A stretch of 64,000 bases of DNA, taken from positions 62,001 to 126,000 of the forward strand of contig NZ_BOSG01000004.1 of the NCBI RefSeq assembly GCF_018403225.1. The letters are read 5' to 3'. Under the pieces are notes generated by a model that saw nothing but the letters and a program-made list of their open reading frames with translations, had not been told where the DNA came from and did not search any database. Each line of letters starts with the position of its first letter. Position 1 is the first letter of the stretch. This DNA is from Paenibacillus sp. J23TS9 (lineage in GTDB: Bacteria; Bacillota; Bacilli; Paenibacillales; Paenibacillaceae). Of this stretch, positions 34,998 through 43,810 are shown in pieces. Made by a program: the position numbers and the translations under genes.

Positions 34998-36980
34998 TTA
35001 CTTCAGGTCAAGTACAACCATCTGATGGCTTTCCAGCACAGGGACGGTATATTTCACATGACTTCCGCTTTGCTCAAACGCCAAAGGCGTTTTCTGCGGA
35101 GCCAGATACACCCCTGTTATCTTCTTGCCCGGCAGATGCAATTCCACCTTCACATCATGCACCGGTATGATATCTTCAATGATCTCTACATTCGTTCCGC
35201 GCTTCACCGGGGAAGCATACAGCAAATGATTCACAAGGCGGCTCTCTTCAGTCTGGTGCTGAAGTGTAACTACGCCCTGAGCAGGCAGAGTGGTAGAGAG
35301 CGTCGGATCAGGCAGCAGTCTGCGAATTGATTGATGAATGAGCTCCTTAACGGGAAGGCTGCCATTAATCGCATAATCCTCACACATATTCCAGGCAATA
35401 TAAATACCTGCATCACTCTCGACAACCCCCGGACTTTCATCCTTGGCATCAAAGGTGAACGGAGTATGCTGATGTCCGCTGAACTTGAACGCATCCCGGT
35501 TGAAGTAAGGATCAACCCGTTTGGCGATCACCTTACCTCCCTCGGTAAGCTCAATACGCTGACCACGGGCTTGAATCAGGAAATTGGCCTGCCTTAAGCT
35601 TGGCAGATCGAACTCCGGACAGAAGTAATCCGGTTTATAAAGGTTATCCCCCGTGCGGCGAACTCCCAGATCAAGCACAAACTGCTCTCCTTCCAGGTCC
35701 ATTCCTGATTTACCTGTAGCGAGGATTTTACCCCCTTGGGCAATAAATGCTTCCAGTTTAGCCTTCAGCTTGTCATTCACAAGCACATGGTCTGGCATGA
35801 TGATTACTTTATAGGCAAGAAAGTCGGAGTCCATATCTACCACATTGAACAGGAATTTACCTTCCAGCAGCAGCCGTACCGCACCTGCATCAAACTGGTT
35901 CGTAAACATCGCGGAGGCATGATCCTCGTAGCCTGTGCTTTCGACCGACAGCAGCGCGATATCCGCTATATTGCGCGTATTTGAACACCAAGGCTCCTTC
36001 GCTTCAACCTCACGGTATGCCGCTCCGATCAGATCATAGGTTGCCGGATCCATGAGTCCCTCCGGATGGAGGTGATCACCGATAGAGCAATGTGCACCAT
36101 GAGCCAGGCTAAGCGCTGTTTCATAACGAAGGGCATTCGGATGCTTGTATCCCCCGAACTCCCCCCAGAACTTGTGAAATTTACCGGTCATACCGAGGAA
36201 GTCCACGCCCAGTGGCTGCACATAACGCGCAGACAGAGGGAAGTGATCATATCCCCATCCTGCTGTCGGGAGCGATTCCAGCTCCAGATGCGTATTCACA
36301 TCGATTAAATCACGGCGTCCGTGCGGGAAGTGTCCCGAGTTCTGCGTAACAGGAAGCCCTGGCTTAATCGCATGGATCGCATCGCGGATGCGGTTGGCAT
36401 AGTTCGCATAGACTCTTTCACCCAGCTCGACAACGCTTTGCGTATCACGCGGGTCCTTGCCTTCAGCCAGCAGCTGATTAAGGCATGTCGGACAATAGCA
36501 TTTACGTACGCCGACGATGTCCAGGAAGATCCCGTCTGCATCATATTTGCGTACGACTTCCTCCGTCTGGCGGATGACATGATCCAGGTATGGCGTGTTG
36601 AGACAGAATTGATGCCAGCCCGGCACCATGAAGCCGTCCACCCAATTGGTGCGATCCTTCTCGTCGCGCATCAGCCATTCCGGATGAATACGGGCGATCT
36701 TTTCTTCAAAGCCTACGGACAAATATACCGGAGTTTTGACTCCGATTTCATGAGCCGCTTCGATCTGGGCTCCGAGGAGATCAAAGTTCAGGTTCGGATG
36801 CTGTTCATTGACTTCCGAAGGGAAATAGGCCCAGCCATGATGGCATTTGGCAAAAATCGTTATGGAATCGACATGCCCCCGCTTCAGCATCTCCTGGAAC
36901 TGCTGCTTGGAAAACTGTTTGCCGATACCCGGGATATGCTCGGATGTATGGAAATCTAGGTGAATTTGTCTGAATCGCAT
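34998..36980 (-). CDS. GHL6/GH42-like glycoside hydrolase
   Basis: 660-residue cytosolic protein. The N-terminal part (about 1-340) is a TIM barrel of the hypothetical glycosyl hydrolase 6 type, with DSITIFAKCHHGWAYFPS, KYDADGIFLDIVG and a CYCPTC cysteine cluster. The middle (about 350-480) looks like the beta-galactosidase trimerisation (class-I amidotransferase-like) domain, and the C-terminus is beta-rich. Proteins of this kind are related to GH29/GH42 enzymes; substrate unproven. No signal peptide. The ATG at 36980 follows AAGGAG; an upstream GTG overlaps this site. Divergent from an AraC regulator. Confidence 0.82.
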   Translation of the reverse strand: MRFRQIHLDFHTSEHIPGIGKQFSKQQFQEMLKRGHVDSITIFAKCHHGWAYFPSEVNEQHPNLNFDLLGAQIEAAHEIGVKTPVYLSVGFEEKIARIHPEWLMRDEKDRTNWVDGFMVPGWHQFCLNTPYLDHVIRQTEEVVRKYDADGIFLDIVGVRKCYCPTCLNQLLAEGKDPRDTQSVVELGERVYANYANRIRDAIHAIKPGLPVTQNSGHFPHGRRDLIDVNTHLELESLPTAGWGYDHFPLSARYVQPLGVDFLGMTGKFHKFWGEFGGYKHPNALRYETALSLAHGAHCSIGDHLHPEGLMDPATYDLIGAAYREVEAKEPWCSNTRNIADIALLSVESTGYEDHASAMFTNQFDAGAVRLLLEGKFLFNVVDMDSDFLAYKVIIMPDHVLVNDKLKAKLEAFIAQGGKILATGKSGMDLEGEQFVLDLGVRRTGDNLYKPDYFCPEFDLPSLRQANFLIQARGQRIELTEGGKVIAKRVDPYFNRDAFKFSGHQHTPFTFDAKDESPGVVESDAGIYIAWNMCEDYAINGSLPVKELIHQSIRRLLPDPTLSTTLPAQGVVTLQHQTEESRLVNHLLYASPVKRGTNVEIIEDIIPVHDVKVELHLPGKKITGVYLAPQKTPLAFEQSGSHVKYTVPVLESHQMVVLDLK

Positions 36981-37111
36981 GCTGTTCACTCCTTATGATC
37001 ACTATGTCTGGATTTGCCCTTTAGTGTATCATGGAAGTATTGAAGTGTATTTGAACGGCATTCCGCTGTTTATACGCCATTCCACCAACATGTTAAAAGG
37101 ATGATCGATCT

Positions 37112-38005
37112 ATGAGCAGCTTGCTTGATCTTACGCCGTTTGTGCGCTCTGCCCACCGCTGGGTATACGACGGAGGTATACATGAGCATACAAGAACCGG
37201 CTATGCTTTTGGGATCCACTACTTCACCGCCGGAATGGGCAGCGTCTGCATTGAAGGAACCGAATATAAAGCAGAGAAAGGAGCGATGATCTTCATCCGC
37301 CCCGGAGAAGTTCATTCCTTTCATCCACTGCCACGCCAAGCACTCGAAGCTTACAATGTGTATTTCGATCTATGGTCTGTTCCGCGTCCTCATCAGCCTA
37401 GGTTCGCCTTCGCCCCCGATGAGCCGGATCCTAAATATATGACACGAGTGGAGGAATGTCCGGAGCTAGCGCACATTCCTTCCTGCACTGTCATGGGGGC
37501 CTCCTCATTGCCCGCAGTTTGCCTGCATCAGCTATGCCAGATGGAATACATCGTTTATGGCGAGGAGATTGCTTCCAGTCTGATGCGGGCCATCCTGCTT
37601 CACGCGGCTGGCAGTCCATTTAATCAGAAGGTCCGCGATTACCGGATAACCAGGCTTATGCAGCAGATCGAGCTGTATCCTGACGCCGAATTCCAGGTCG
37701 AGCACTGGTGCGAGCAATCCGGGCTGCGTAAATCGCAGCTGTACAAGCTGTTCCGGGAAGAGACAGGCATGTCGCCGATGGCTTATCAGTCCAAAATGAG
37801 ACTAAAAAAAGCAGCACTGCTACTGCTTGAGTCCACACAGACGGTTACTGCCATTGCCGAGCTGCTCGGGTACAGCTCCATTCATCACTTTTCCAAGCAG
37901 TTTTCCTTTGAATATGGGAAAAGCCCTACTGAATATAGGCAGATGAACCGGATGGATACCGGTCAGGGGGAATCACAGTTCATATTAAAATCAAAAATTC
38001 TATAA
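37112..38005 (+). CDS. AraC-family regulator with cupin sensor
   Basis: 297-residue regulator: N-terminal cupin sensor (about 10-100; HEHTRTGYAFGIHYFTAGMG and FIRPGEVHSF), C-terminal AraC domain (about 185-285) with SGLRKSQLYKLFREETGMSP and YSSIHHFSKQFSFEYG. It is divergent from the GHL6 hydrolase gene with a 131-base shared control region, so that gene is the likely target. AAAGGA precedes the ATG. Confidence 0.88.
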   Translation: MSSLLDLTPFVRSAHRWVYDGGIHEHTRTGYAFGIHYFTAGMGSVCIEGTEYKAEKGAMIFIRPGEVHSFHPLPRQALEAYNVYFDLWSVPRPHQPRFAFAPDEPDPKYMTRVEECPELAHIPSCTVMGASSLPAVCLHQLCQMEYIVYGEEIASSLMRAILLHAAGSPFNQKVRDYRITRLMQQIELYPDAEFQVEHWCEQSGLRKSQLYKLFREETGMSPMAYQSKMRLKKAALLLLESTQTVTAIAELLGYSSIHHFSKQFSFEYGKSPTEYRQMNRMDTGQGESQFILKSKIL

Positions 38006-38012
38006 TCTTAAA

Positions 38013-38047
38013 AAAGCAGCCGCCATGTTCATCATGACAGCTGCTTT
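38013..38047. terminator. Bidirectional terminator
   Basis: AAAGCAGC (38013-38020) pairs with GCTGCTTT (38040-38047), with an inner CATG/CATG pairing, between convergent genes. Confidence 0.75.
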
Positions 38048-38068
38048 CCTTCTGATCCTGATTAATCG

Positions 38069-38788
38069 TCAAATGACCGTAAAATTGACTCCATAAAAGG
38101 ACAGGGCTAATTTTCTTGCCACATGCTGGGATGCCAGATTCTCCCACAATGTACTGTATAACGGAACACACTCCATCTTACGCACCGCCATAGCCCAACC
38201 AGCAACAACTGCCGCGGCATACCCCTTGCCACGAAAGACGTCCAAGGTCTCCAGCCCTGCTTCATGTGCTCTCGATGTAATGCGAACGCTGCGGCAGATC
38301 GAGACGATTCGGCTTTCATGCACGAGGGCTATGCATGGCTGCACATATTCAATTTCAGAGATCAGCCACTCGAAACCGTCGTACATAAACTCCTTCATAT
38401 TGTCCCGGGTAATGCAGACCACCTGCATCGCCGGCATGGTTTCCTCAGGAATAAGATAACAGGGTCCCATCGTGAAGCGTTCACTTTGAAGGAGATTCAT
38501 GTAAGCCTCAAAATGTTTCGGTTTCGTCTGAAAATCACTTAAGATCGGTTCGTCAGCGCATAATTCCTCCAATTGCCTGGCAAGCATCTCGGGGACATCA
38601 TACCGAAGCCGGCAGAGAGCCGTTCCCTCAATAGTCCGTCCCAGGAAAAACCGGGGGGCCGAGTCCTCTCCGGGCCAGGGCTCGTTTATCGTGCGCAGCC
38701 TCATGTTCTGATCATGTGTAAATAGCGCCTCTACATGGAACTCCATCAGCTCACGGGAAGTTGGTTTGATTTTTTTTCGGTCACTCAT
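38069..38788 (-). CDS. GNAT family acetyltransferase
   Basis: 239-residue protein; the C-terminal half (about 130-225) holds the acetyl-CoA-binding signature as GLETLDVFRGKGYAAAVVAG. The N-terminal half is unusual and probably a second, degenerate GNAT-like module, as in the PF12746 group. Substrate unknown. The ATG follows GGGGTGAAAGC. Confidence 0.75.
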   Translation of the reverse strand: MSDRKKIKPTSRELMEFHVEALFTHDQNMRLRTINEPWPGEDSAPRFFLGRTIEGTALCRLRYDVPEMLARQLEELCADEPILSDFQTKPKHFEAYMNLLQSERFTMGPCYLIPEETMPAMQVVCITRDNMKEFMYDGFEWLISEIEYVQPCIALVHESRIVSICRSVRITSRAHEAGLETLDVFRGKGYAAAVVAGWAMAVRKMECVPLYSTLWENLASQHVARKLALSFYGVNFTVI

Positions 38789-38827
38789 GCTTTCACCCCT
38801 TTTTTTCCTGTTAACTATCGTGTCCCA

Positions 38828-39433
38828 TTAGTTCACTCCTGGCAGATGAAAAGCAGCTTTATAAAGCTTATAGTGGTTGTATTTTTGGCCTTCGATCTCG
38901 ATCTGATCCACGTAATCAAATCCGCTTTTCTGAATAACCTTGTTGGAAGAATGATTATGGGTCAAAGCCACCGCGTTAAGCATGATGATATCCGTATGGG
39001 CAAACAAATACTGTGCAAGTGCACGAACAGCCTGTGTTGTGTAGCCTTTATTCGTATGCTGGTTGGAAATGGCGTACATGATTTCTCTGTTCGGTTCAGG
39101 CAGCTCCTCCTTGATTGCAGTATTGCACCAGCCGATGAACTCACCCGTTTCTTTCAAAATGATTCCGAGTCGAAGCATCAGATCACCGACATGTCCGCCT
39201 GAAGCTACAGCTTGAAGAAAACGCTGGTTATCCACGGTTTCGTAATTGGTTATCCAGTCCACTCTCTGTTCAAGCGGCACATCCCAATCCGGTAAAAAGG
39301 TCTTGATCTCGGGCTGCCGGGTGAGCGCACACAGTGCCTCCACATCCTCAATCAGATATTCCCGCAGCAATATATCCTTGCAATCTATTGTGAAAATATC
39401 ATTCTTATCTTTATGCTTCATATTCATCATCAT
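38828..39433 (-). CDS. RimJ/RimL-type GNAT acetyltransferase
   Basis: 201-residue N-acetyltransferase: the opening strand ILLREYLIEDVEALCAL is typical of ribosomal-protein or aminoglycoside-type GNATs; EIMYAISNQHTNKGYTTQAV is the acetyl-CoA loop and NHSSNKVIQKSGF the closing motif. Its start overlaps the stop of the SDR gene by four bases (ATGA), so it is coupled to it. Several ATG codons lie near the start; the first is given. Confidence 0.82.
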   Translation of the reverse strand: MMMNMKHKDKNDIFTIDCKDILLREYLIEDVEALCALTRQPEIKTFLPDWDVPLEQRVDWITNYETVDNQRFLQAVASGGHVGDLMLRLGIILKETGEFIGWCNTAIKEELPEPNREIMYAISNQHTNKGYTTQAVRALAQYLFAHTDIIMLNAVALTHNHSSNKVIQKSGFDYVDQIEIEGQKYNHYKLYKAAFHLPGVN

Positions 39434-40179
39434 AAGCCTCTTTCATTTTCATTTTCCAAATAAGTTAACACTCTGCCTGATTCCATGGATGTGTCGATGA
39501 TTCTTGCAATATGGGCAGCTATCTCATCAGGACTCTGCAGCTGACCAGCCTCATAAGCCTGCTTGAAGTGAGCGGCCATAGCAAAATCCTCGATCTCTTT
39601 ATTTCTGGCAGCTGCCTGCATCGACGTATCCACCATTCCGGGATCGACTGCAATCACTTCGACGCGGTCTGCAAGCTCTGTACCTGCACATCTGGTAAAC
39701 ATATTGAGGCCAGCTTTTGCCGTGGAATAGACACTCATGGCCGGATTGGCATAAGAACCGGATCCCGACGTAATCTGAATCACCTTTTTCCGAAGTGACC
39801 ATTCCCTTGTTTTCCGGATAAATACCGAAGTAAGGATCATGGGGGCAATCAGGCTAATCTGAAGATTCGCAATCATTTCCTCCGGCTGTATGTCTTCTAC
39901 TAGCTTTAGGGGCTCCAGCATCGAAGCGTTATTGATCAGACAAACCATCTCAAAATCCTCCGGATGGATTGGCTCTAAAACGGAATGAAGCATGCCTTCA
40001 ATTTGTGTTGTCTGCATCAGATCAAAGCTCACATGGGTATACCCGGTCAAATGAGCCAGAGAATCCGCTTTGCTTCTGGATATTCCATACACCTTATCCC
40101 CGCGTTCCAGCATCCGTCTGGCAATCGCCTCACCCATTCCTTTGGACGTCCCTGTAATGATAAAGCAACGCTTAGACAC
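39430..40179 (-). CDS. SDR oxidoreductase, benzil-reductase-like (YueD type)
   Basis: 249-residue classical short-chain dehydrogenase: the cofactor loop IITGTSKGMGEA, NNAS, the catalytic Ser (QITSGSGSY) and the YSTAK motif, then VDPGMVDT. The closest family I recognise is YueD, the (S)-benzoin-forming benzil reductase of Bacillus. The start is GTG at 40179, preceded by GGGAGGGG; the ATG five codons upstream lies inside that ribosome site. Coupled to the acetyltransferase at 38828. Confidence 0.85.
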   Translation of the reverse strand: MSKRCFIITGTSKGMGEAIARRMLERGDKVYGISRSKADSLAHLTGYTHVSFDLMQTTQIEGMLHSVLEPIHPEDFEMVCLINNASMLEPLKLVEDIQPEEMIANLQISLIAPMILTSVFIRKTREWSLRKKVIQITSGSGSYANPAMSVYSTAKAGLNMFTRCAGTELADRVEVIAVDPGMVDTSMQAAARNKEIEDFAMAAHFKQAYEAGQLQSPDEIAAHIARIIDTSMESGRVLTYLENENERGL

Positions 40180-40270
40180 CGGTACCCCTCCCATTTTTCA
40201 TATAAAAAATAAAGTTTTGTCCTCCATTCAGCATTTGCATACCATCAGCATATTTCATGTGGGGTTTAGG

Positions 40271-40549
40271 TTAGCTCAAACCGGCAACTTCATAGGCCGT
40301 AATCTGCATCGTTTCCGTGTCCAGCAGGTCTCCTGAAGCATCTATAATCACTGCCCAATCCTTCGGATTCTTGTAGCCTGAAATGATAGCCGTATGGTGC
40401 ATACCCGCCAGCTTGCAAGCCTGTTCCAGATTTGCATGGATATATCCTTCGGGGAAAATGAACATGTCCGCATCCGGATGCGCCATTAGCTCTTCTTCCA
40501 GCTGCTTCAGTTCCTTCTCCATCTTCGGTTGTCCGATTACAATTTTCAT
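40271..40549 (-). CDS. Short nitrilase-like (C-N hydrolase N-terminal) protein
   Basis: 92-residue product that resembles only the first third of carbon-nitrogen hydrolases: MKIVIGQPKMEKEL, then MFIFPEGYIHANLEQA with the catalytic-type glutamate, and HHTAIISGYK. The lysine and cysteine of the catalytic triad, found further along in full-length members of about 250 residues, are absent. Either a truncated gene or a free-standing shortened family. No continuation is visible downstream in other frames. Confidence 0.6.
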   Translation of the reverse strand: MKIVIGQPKMEKELKQLEEELMAHPDADMFIFPEGYIHANLEQACKLAGMHHTAIISGYKNPKDWAVIIDASGDLLDTETMQITAYEVAGLS

Positions 40550-40590
40550 TTCATGCTCCTCCGGAATTCAGCCTATTTGTTGGATTCGCA

Positions 40591-41091
40591 TCACATGCTC
40601 TCAATCCATTCTAAAATCTCTTTGTTTCTCTTTACGATCCTTCGCTTTGCCTCATATGGCTTGGTAAGCTCCAGGATTTCCTTCATCGTGTCCCGGTCAA
40701 AGCCTTTGTTCCATACAAAGGTCATCACCAGCAAATTTTTAAAGGACTGCTTGTAGTTGGCATGCTCGAGGCCAAGCCGGGTTCGGATAAATCTTCGAAA
40801 AACCCTGAAATCCCTGACAAGCTTGTTAGGAGAGATGATAAAAATAAGATCAGCATGCTCGAAGCTCTCTTTTCCCCATTTATGATGCACGCCTTCGATG
40901 ATCCATGCTTCGGTGCTGACAGCTTCTTTTACAAGCCTGTCCCTCGTCTCGGTCGGAAATCTGCGCTGTTCAAGTCCACGTTCCCACACGAAATTATCCG
41001 TTTCATAATGAGGAATTCCAAGCCTCTGCGAGCACTCGCGCGCGATATATGACTTCCCGGTTCCGCAAGCCCCAATAATCCGGATTTTAAT
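40591..41091 (-). CDS. P-loop kinase-like protein (FlaR/AAA type), apparent ATT start
   Basis: 166-residue P-loop NTPase. The Walker A GACGTGKS is at about 7-14, with IPHYETDNFVWERG and WIIEGVHHKWG typical of the adenylate-kinase-like DNA topology modulation (FlaR) family. The conserved region begins at an ATT codon (41091) eight bases after AAAGGGG, where relatives have their methionine. The only upstream ATG (41145) has no proper ribosome site. The start is therefore uncertain by 18 codons. Confidence 0.75.
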   Translation of the reverse strand: MKIRIIGACGTGKSYIARECSQRLGIPHYETDNFVWERGLEQRRFPTETRDRLVKEAVSTEAWIIEGVHHKWGKESFEHADLIFIISPNKLVRDFRVFRRFIRTRLGLEHANYKQSFKNLLVMTFVWNKGFDRDTMKEILELTKPYEAKRRIVKRNKEILEWIESM

Positions 41092-41232
41092 TGGTATCGC
41101 CCCTTTCAGGTGCAGAAGTGATTGAAAAAACGAACCAATTCTCATTCCAATATTAATCTATATTGGTTGTAATTGTATACGTTATCATAGAAAATAGAAA
41201 TTAATCTTGGGCGCGAAAAAGGAGCGGTTAAA

Positions 41233-41535
41233 ATGAACAAATACGGAGCATATGTGAAGTTCACGGCAAAGCCTGGAGAGCGGGAAATACTGGCAAACAT
41301 TCTGCTGGAGGCTGCGGCGGCGGCTCAAACCGTTGAGGAATGCGAGGTCTACATTATCAATCTGTCGGAAACGGAACCCGATGCCATTTGGGTAACCGAA
41401 GTATGGAGCAGTTCTGAAGCTCACAAAGCGTCTCTAACCCAGCCCGGGACCAAAGACTCCATTGCCCGTGCCATGCCGCTGATTGCCGGAGTGGAATCTA
41501 TTCCGGTAATGCCGCTTGGAGGCAAGGGTTTGTAA
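41233..41535 (+). CDS. ABM-domain monooxygenase (YgiN-like)
   Basis: 100-residue protein of the antibiotic-biosynthesis-monooxygenase fold, similar to putative quinol monooxygenases: VKFTAKPGEREILANILLEAA, then IYIINLSETEP-like strand, and WVTEVWSSSEAHKASL. These small proteins act as dimers. The ATG follows AAAAAGGAGCGG. Only plus-strand gene between 38 and 58 kb. Confidence 0.82.
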   Translation: MNKYGAYVKFTAKPGEREILANILLEAAAAAQTVEECEVYIINLSETEPDAIWVTEVWSSSEAHKASLTQPGTKDSIARAMPLIAGVESIPVMPLGGKGL

Positions 41536-41557
41536 CTCTATAATCCAGCCTATAAAA

Positions 41558-41579
41558 AAGAGAGCCATCAGGCTCTCTT
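41558..41579. terminator. Convergent terminator with stop codon in its loop
   Basis: AAGAGAGCC (41558-41566) pairs perfectly with GGCTCTCTT (41571-41579) around loop ATCA. T-runs flank it on the minus side. The methyltransferase stop codon (41568-41570) lies within the loop. Confidence 0.85.
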
Positions 41580-42383
41580 CCTGCCGATATAAAGCAAATG
41601 CGATGCAGACCCTAGCATATACGGATTTTCGGATTCCTTCATTACGATGTGCATGATTTGCTGGAATGCTTCTTCACCCTGCTGCTGCCAGTAATCCCAC
41701 TGTTCCTCTTTCATCGCACCCGCAATACTGCTGGAGCCCACCAGTTTGACGGTTTCGAATCCATGAGACTCCATAAACGGGTTAATATCATCAATGTCAA
41801 AGTAGTACGCTCCGGTAAAACGCCCTTCATCCTGATGGTCAAACGTTCCCGACTCCAGGAATTCCGCGATACCCTGAACCGTATGGTTCGGCTTCCAGAA
41901 TTCTGGATACATGAGCGAGGTTGTTAAAAACTTGGTTTTGGACATCAAAGCCACAAATACGAGCCCACCCGGTTTCGTGACCCGGTGCAGCTCCCGAATG
42001 GCCTGTACCCGGCTCTCTTCTTCTTGCAAATGATACAGTGGTCCAAGCATCAGCGCGGCATCAAAGTAATTTTCCGGAAAAAGGCTTAAGTCTCGGGCAT
42101 CTGCCGGATAAAACCCTGCAAATTGACCCTCGACCTGGAATTCCTCGGCTTTTTTCTTCGCGATTTCCACCAATCTCGGAGTCAAATCCGTTAACGTCAC
42201 CCGGTAACCCAGCTTGGCGAGCTCCATCGCGTATTTCCCCGGCCCGGCGCCGTTATCCAGAATATGACCGTTAGCTGGCAGAAGACTTTTGATATGATGC
42301 AAATTAATAATGAATTCAATAGGCTCCCGGTCCAGCCGTCCCCATTCATCGAATGCATTGTAGTATGTAATGACTTTGTTCAT
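41568..42383 (-). CDS. Class I SAM-dependent methyltransferase
   Basis: 271-residue cytosolic methyltransferase with motif I ILDNGAGPGKYAMELA, motif II VTLTDLTP and motif IV ALMLGPLYHL. The N-terminal YYNAFDEWGRLDREPIEF is shared with small-molecule methyltransferases of Bacillales. Substrate unknown. It ends inside the terminator shared with the gene at 41233. Confidence 0.85.
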   Translation of the reverse strand: MNKVITYYNAFDEWGRLDREPIEFIINLHHIKSLLPANGHILDNGAGPGKYAMELAKLGYRVTLTDLTPRLVEIAKKKAEEFQVEGQFAGFYPADARDLSLFPENYFDAALMLGPLYHLQEEESRVQAIRELHRVTKPGGLVFVALMSKTKFLTTSLMYPEFWKPNHTVQGIAEFLESGTFDHQDEGRFTGAYYFDIDDINPFMESHGFETVKLVGSSSIAGAMKEEQWDYWQQQGEEAFQQIMHIVMKESENPYMLGSASHLLYIGRKRA

Positions 42384-42456
42384 CAGGATTACCTTCCTTT
42401 CTTGGATGGTATTTATCTGACTATAATCTCTTATTTTACCCGTGCCACAATTAGAT

Positions 42457-43017
42457 TCACAGCTGAAATTTCTCTTTAATCATCTGTGCGACGGTTTCCG
42501 GACTGAGCTCCGTGTTGTTGATTCTTAAATAATTGGCATGCCCGATTTCACCCTCCATGGAATTAAGCCGGTGATTTTCCATGGTCACCCGAAGGTCCCT
42601 TTTGGAGAACTCAATATTTCTCTTCGTCGCTTTATGACTTAATCGGTGCGGGCTTTTATTGCGTTCCAGCCGCTCCTCCATATCCGCTTCCAGCTCAACC
42701 AGATATACTGTACCGCCTTGATTCTCAAATATACGACTGATTTTCTCGATATAATCCCAGTCGTTCTGCAGGTCAAAAGCCCATACAAACGTGAAAATCA
42801 ATCCTTCCAGATCACTCTTGGCCACTTCCTCAAAAATCTCCTGACGGAACAAACTGACCAAGCGCTTCCCTGGTGCCGAACCATAACTAAAAAACGGCGT
42901 GACCAACTCGATCGTCATATGGTTGTGAAAAAGCTTTAACTCTGTAATTTTCTCCAGTTCTTGACCTACCGTCATTTTCCCGACAGCTTGAGGCCCAAAG
43001 AGAATGATGAATTTCAT
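42457..43017 (-). CDS. P-loop NTPase (AAA_18/shikimate-kinase-like)
   Basis: 186-residue protein with Walker A GPQAVGKMT (about 8-16) and an arginine-rich lid-like section DMEERLERNKSPHRLSHKATKRN. It is a small-molecule kinase-like protein; substrate unknown. The ATG follows GAGGTGAAGAT. The TauE exporter gene ends 16 bases before it. Confidence 0.75.
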   Translation of the reverse strand: MKFIILFGPQAVGKMTVGQELEKITELKLFHNHMTIELVTPFFSYGSAPGKRLVSLFRQEIFEEVAKSDLEGLIFTFVWAFDLQNDWDYIEKISRIFENQGGTVYLVELEADMEERLERNKSPHRLSHKATKRNIEFSKRDLRVTMENHRLNSMEGEIGHANYLRINNTELSPETVAQMIKEKFQL

Positions 43018-43033
43018 ATCTTCACCTCATTTT

Positions 43034-43765
43034 TTATAAAACACTGATCAATGTCCAAATACCGGAAAGAATAATCACCCATAAAGCCAGCCTTCTGAAC
43101 AGATTATCATTTAATTTTTTGATTGCTTTGATGCCAATGAAGACGCCGATAAGCATGCTGGGAATCAGCCACAAAGAGTAGGAAAACACCTGCTTCGTCA
43201 GCATGCCGCTGTAGGCATATGTACATATGGTGATGATATTCAAAATGATGCCATAGGCTGTGATATTGGCTCTGAACGTATTTTTATCTACTTTCTGATT
43301 GGATAGAAAGAGCGCGACAGGCGGGCCGCTCATGGATATACTTCCATTCAGGAGTCCGCTGATGATGCCGACCGGCACGAATGCGAGCTTTTCATTTTTG
43401 ACGGGAAAAGACTTACCAAGCAGGAGCAGCAAAGCAATCAGGATCATGAAAATCCCCGTAAAGGATTTTAAAATATGCTCATCCAGAAAAAGAAGCAGAT
43501 ACGTCCCTAGAGGCGCTGCCAATAAGCTCGATACGATCAGAATCCAGATTTTTTTCAGATCAATGTGACGCCTCGCGTCTATGATAACCATCAAATTCGT
43601 GCAAAGACTTAAGATGACGACAATCGGAACTGCCTGCTGAAGTGGAATGATCCTTGCCAGAAAGGGCATCGCGATCAAAGCAAATCCGAAGCTCGTCAGC
43701 CCCTGGATAAAACCGGCGGCAATTACCACGATAATGCATATAATCAAAAATGCTGCAGATTCCAT
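43034..43765 (-). CDS. TauE/SafE family anion exporter
   Basis: 243-residue integral membrane protein, about eight helices, matching the TauE/SafE sulfite-exporter family: GFIQGLTSFGFALIAMPFL in the first half and GLLNGSISMSGPPVALFL opening the second repeat. Probable exporter of sulfite or small organosulfonates or carboxylates; substrate not readable. Confidence 0.85.
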   Translation of the reverse strand: MESAAFLIICIIVVIAAGFIQGLTSFGFALIAMPFLARIIPLQQAVPIVVILSLCTNLMVIIDARRHIDLKKIWILIVSSLLAAPLGTYLLLFLDEHILKSFTGIFMILIALLLLLGKSFPVKNEKLAFVPVGIISGLLNGSISMSGPPVALFLSNQKVDKNTFRANITAYGIILNIITICTYAYSGMLTKQVFSYSLWLIPSMLIGVFIGIKAIKKLNDNLFRRLALWVIILSGIWTLISVL

Positions 43766-43810
43766 AGAACCCTCTTTTCTGATGTCTGAAATATATGTGA
43801 AAGATGCATA

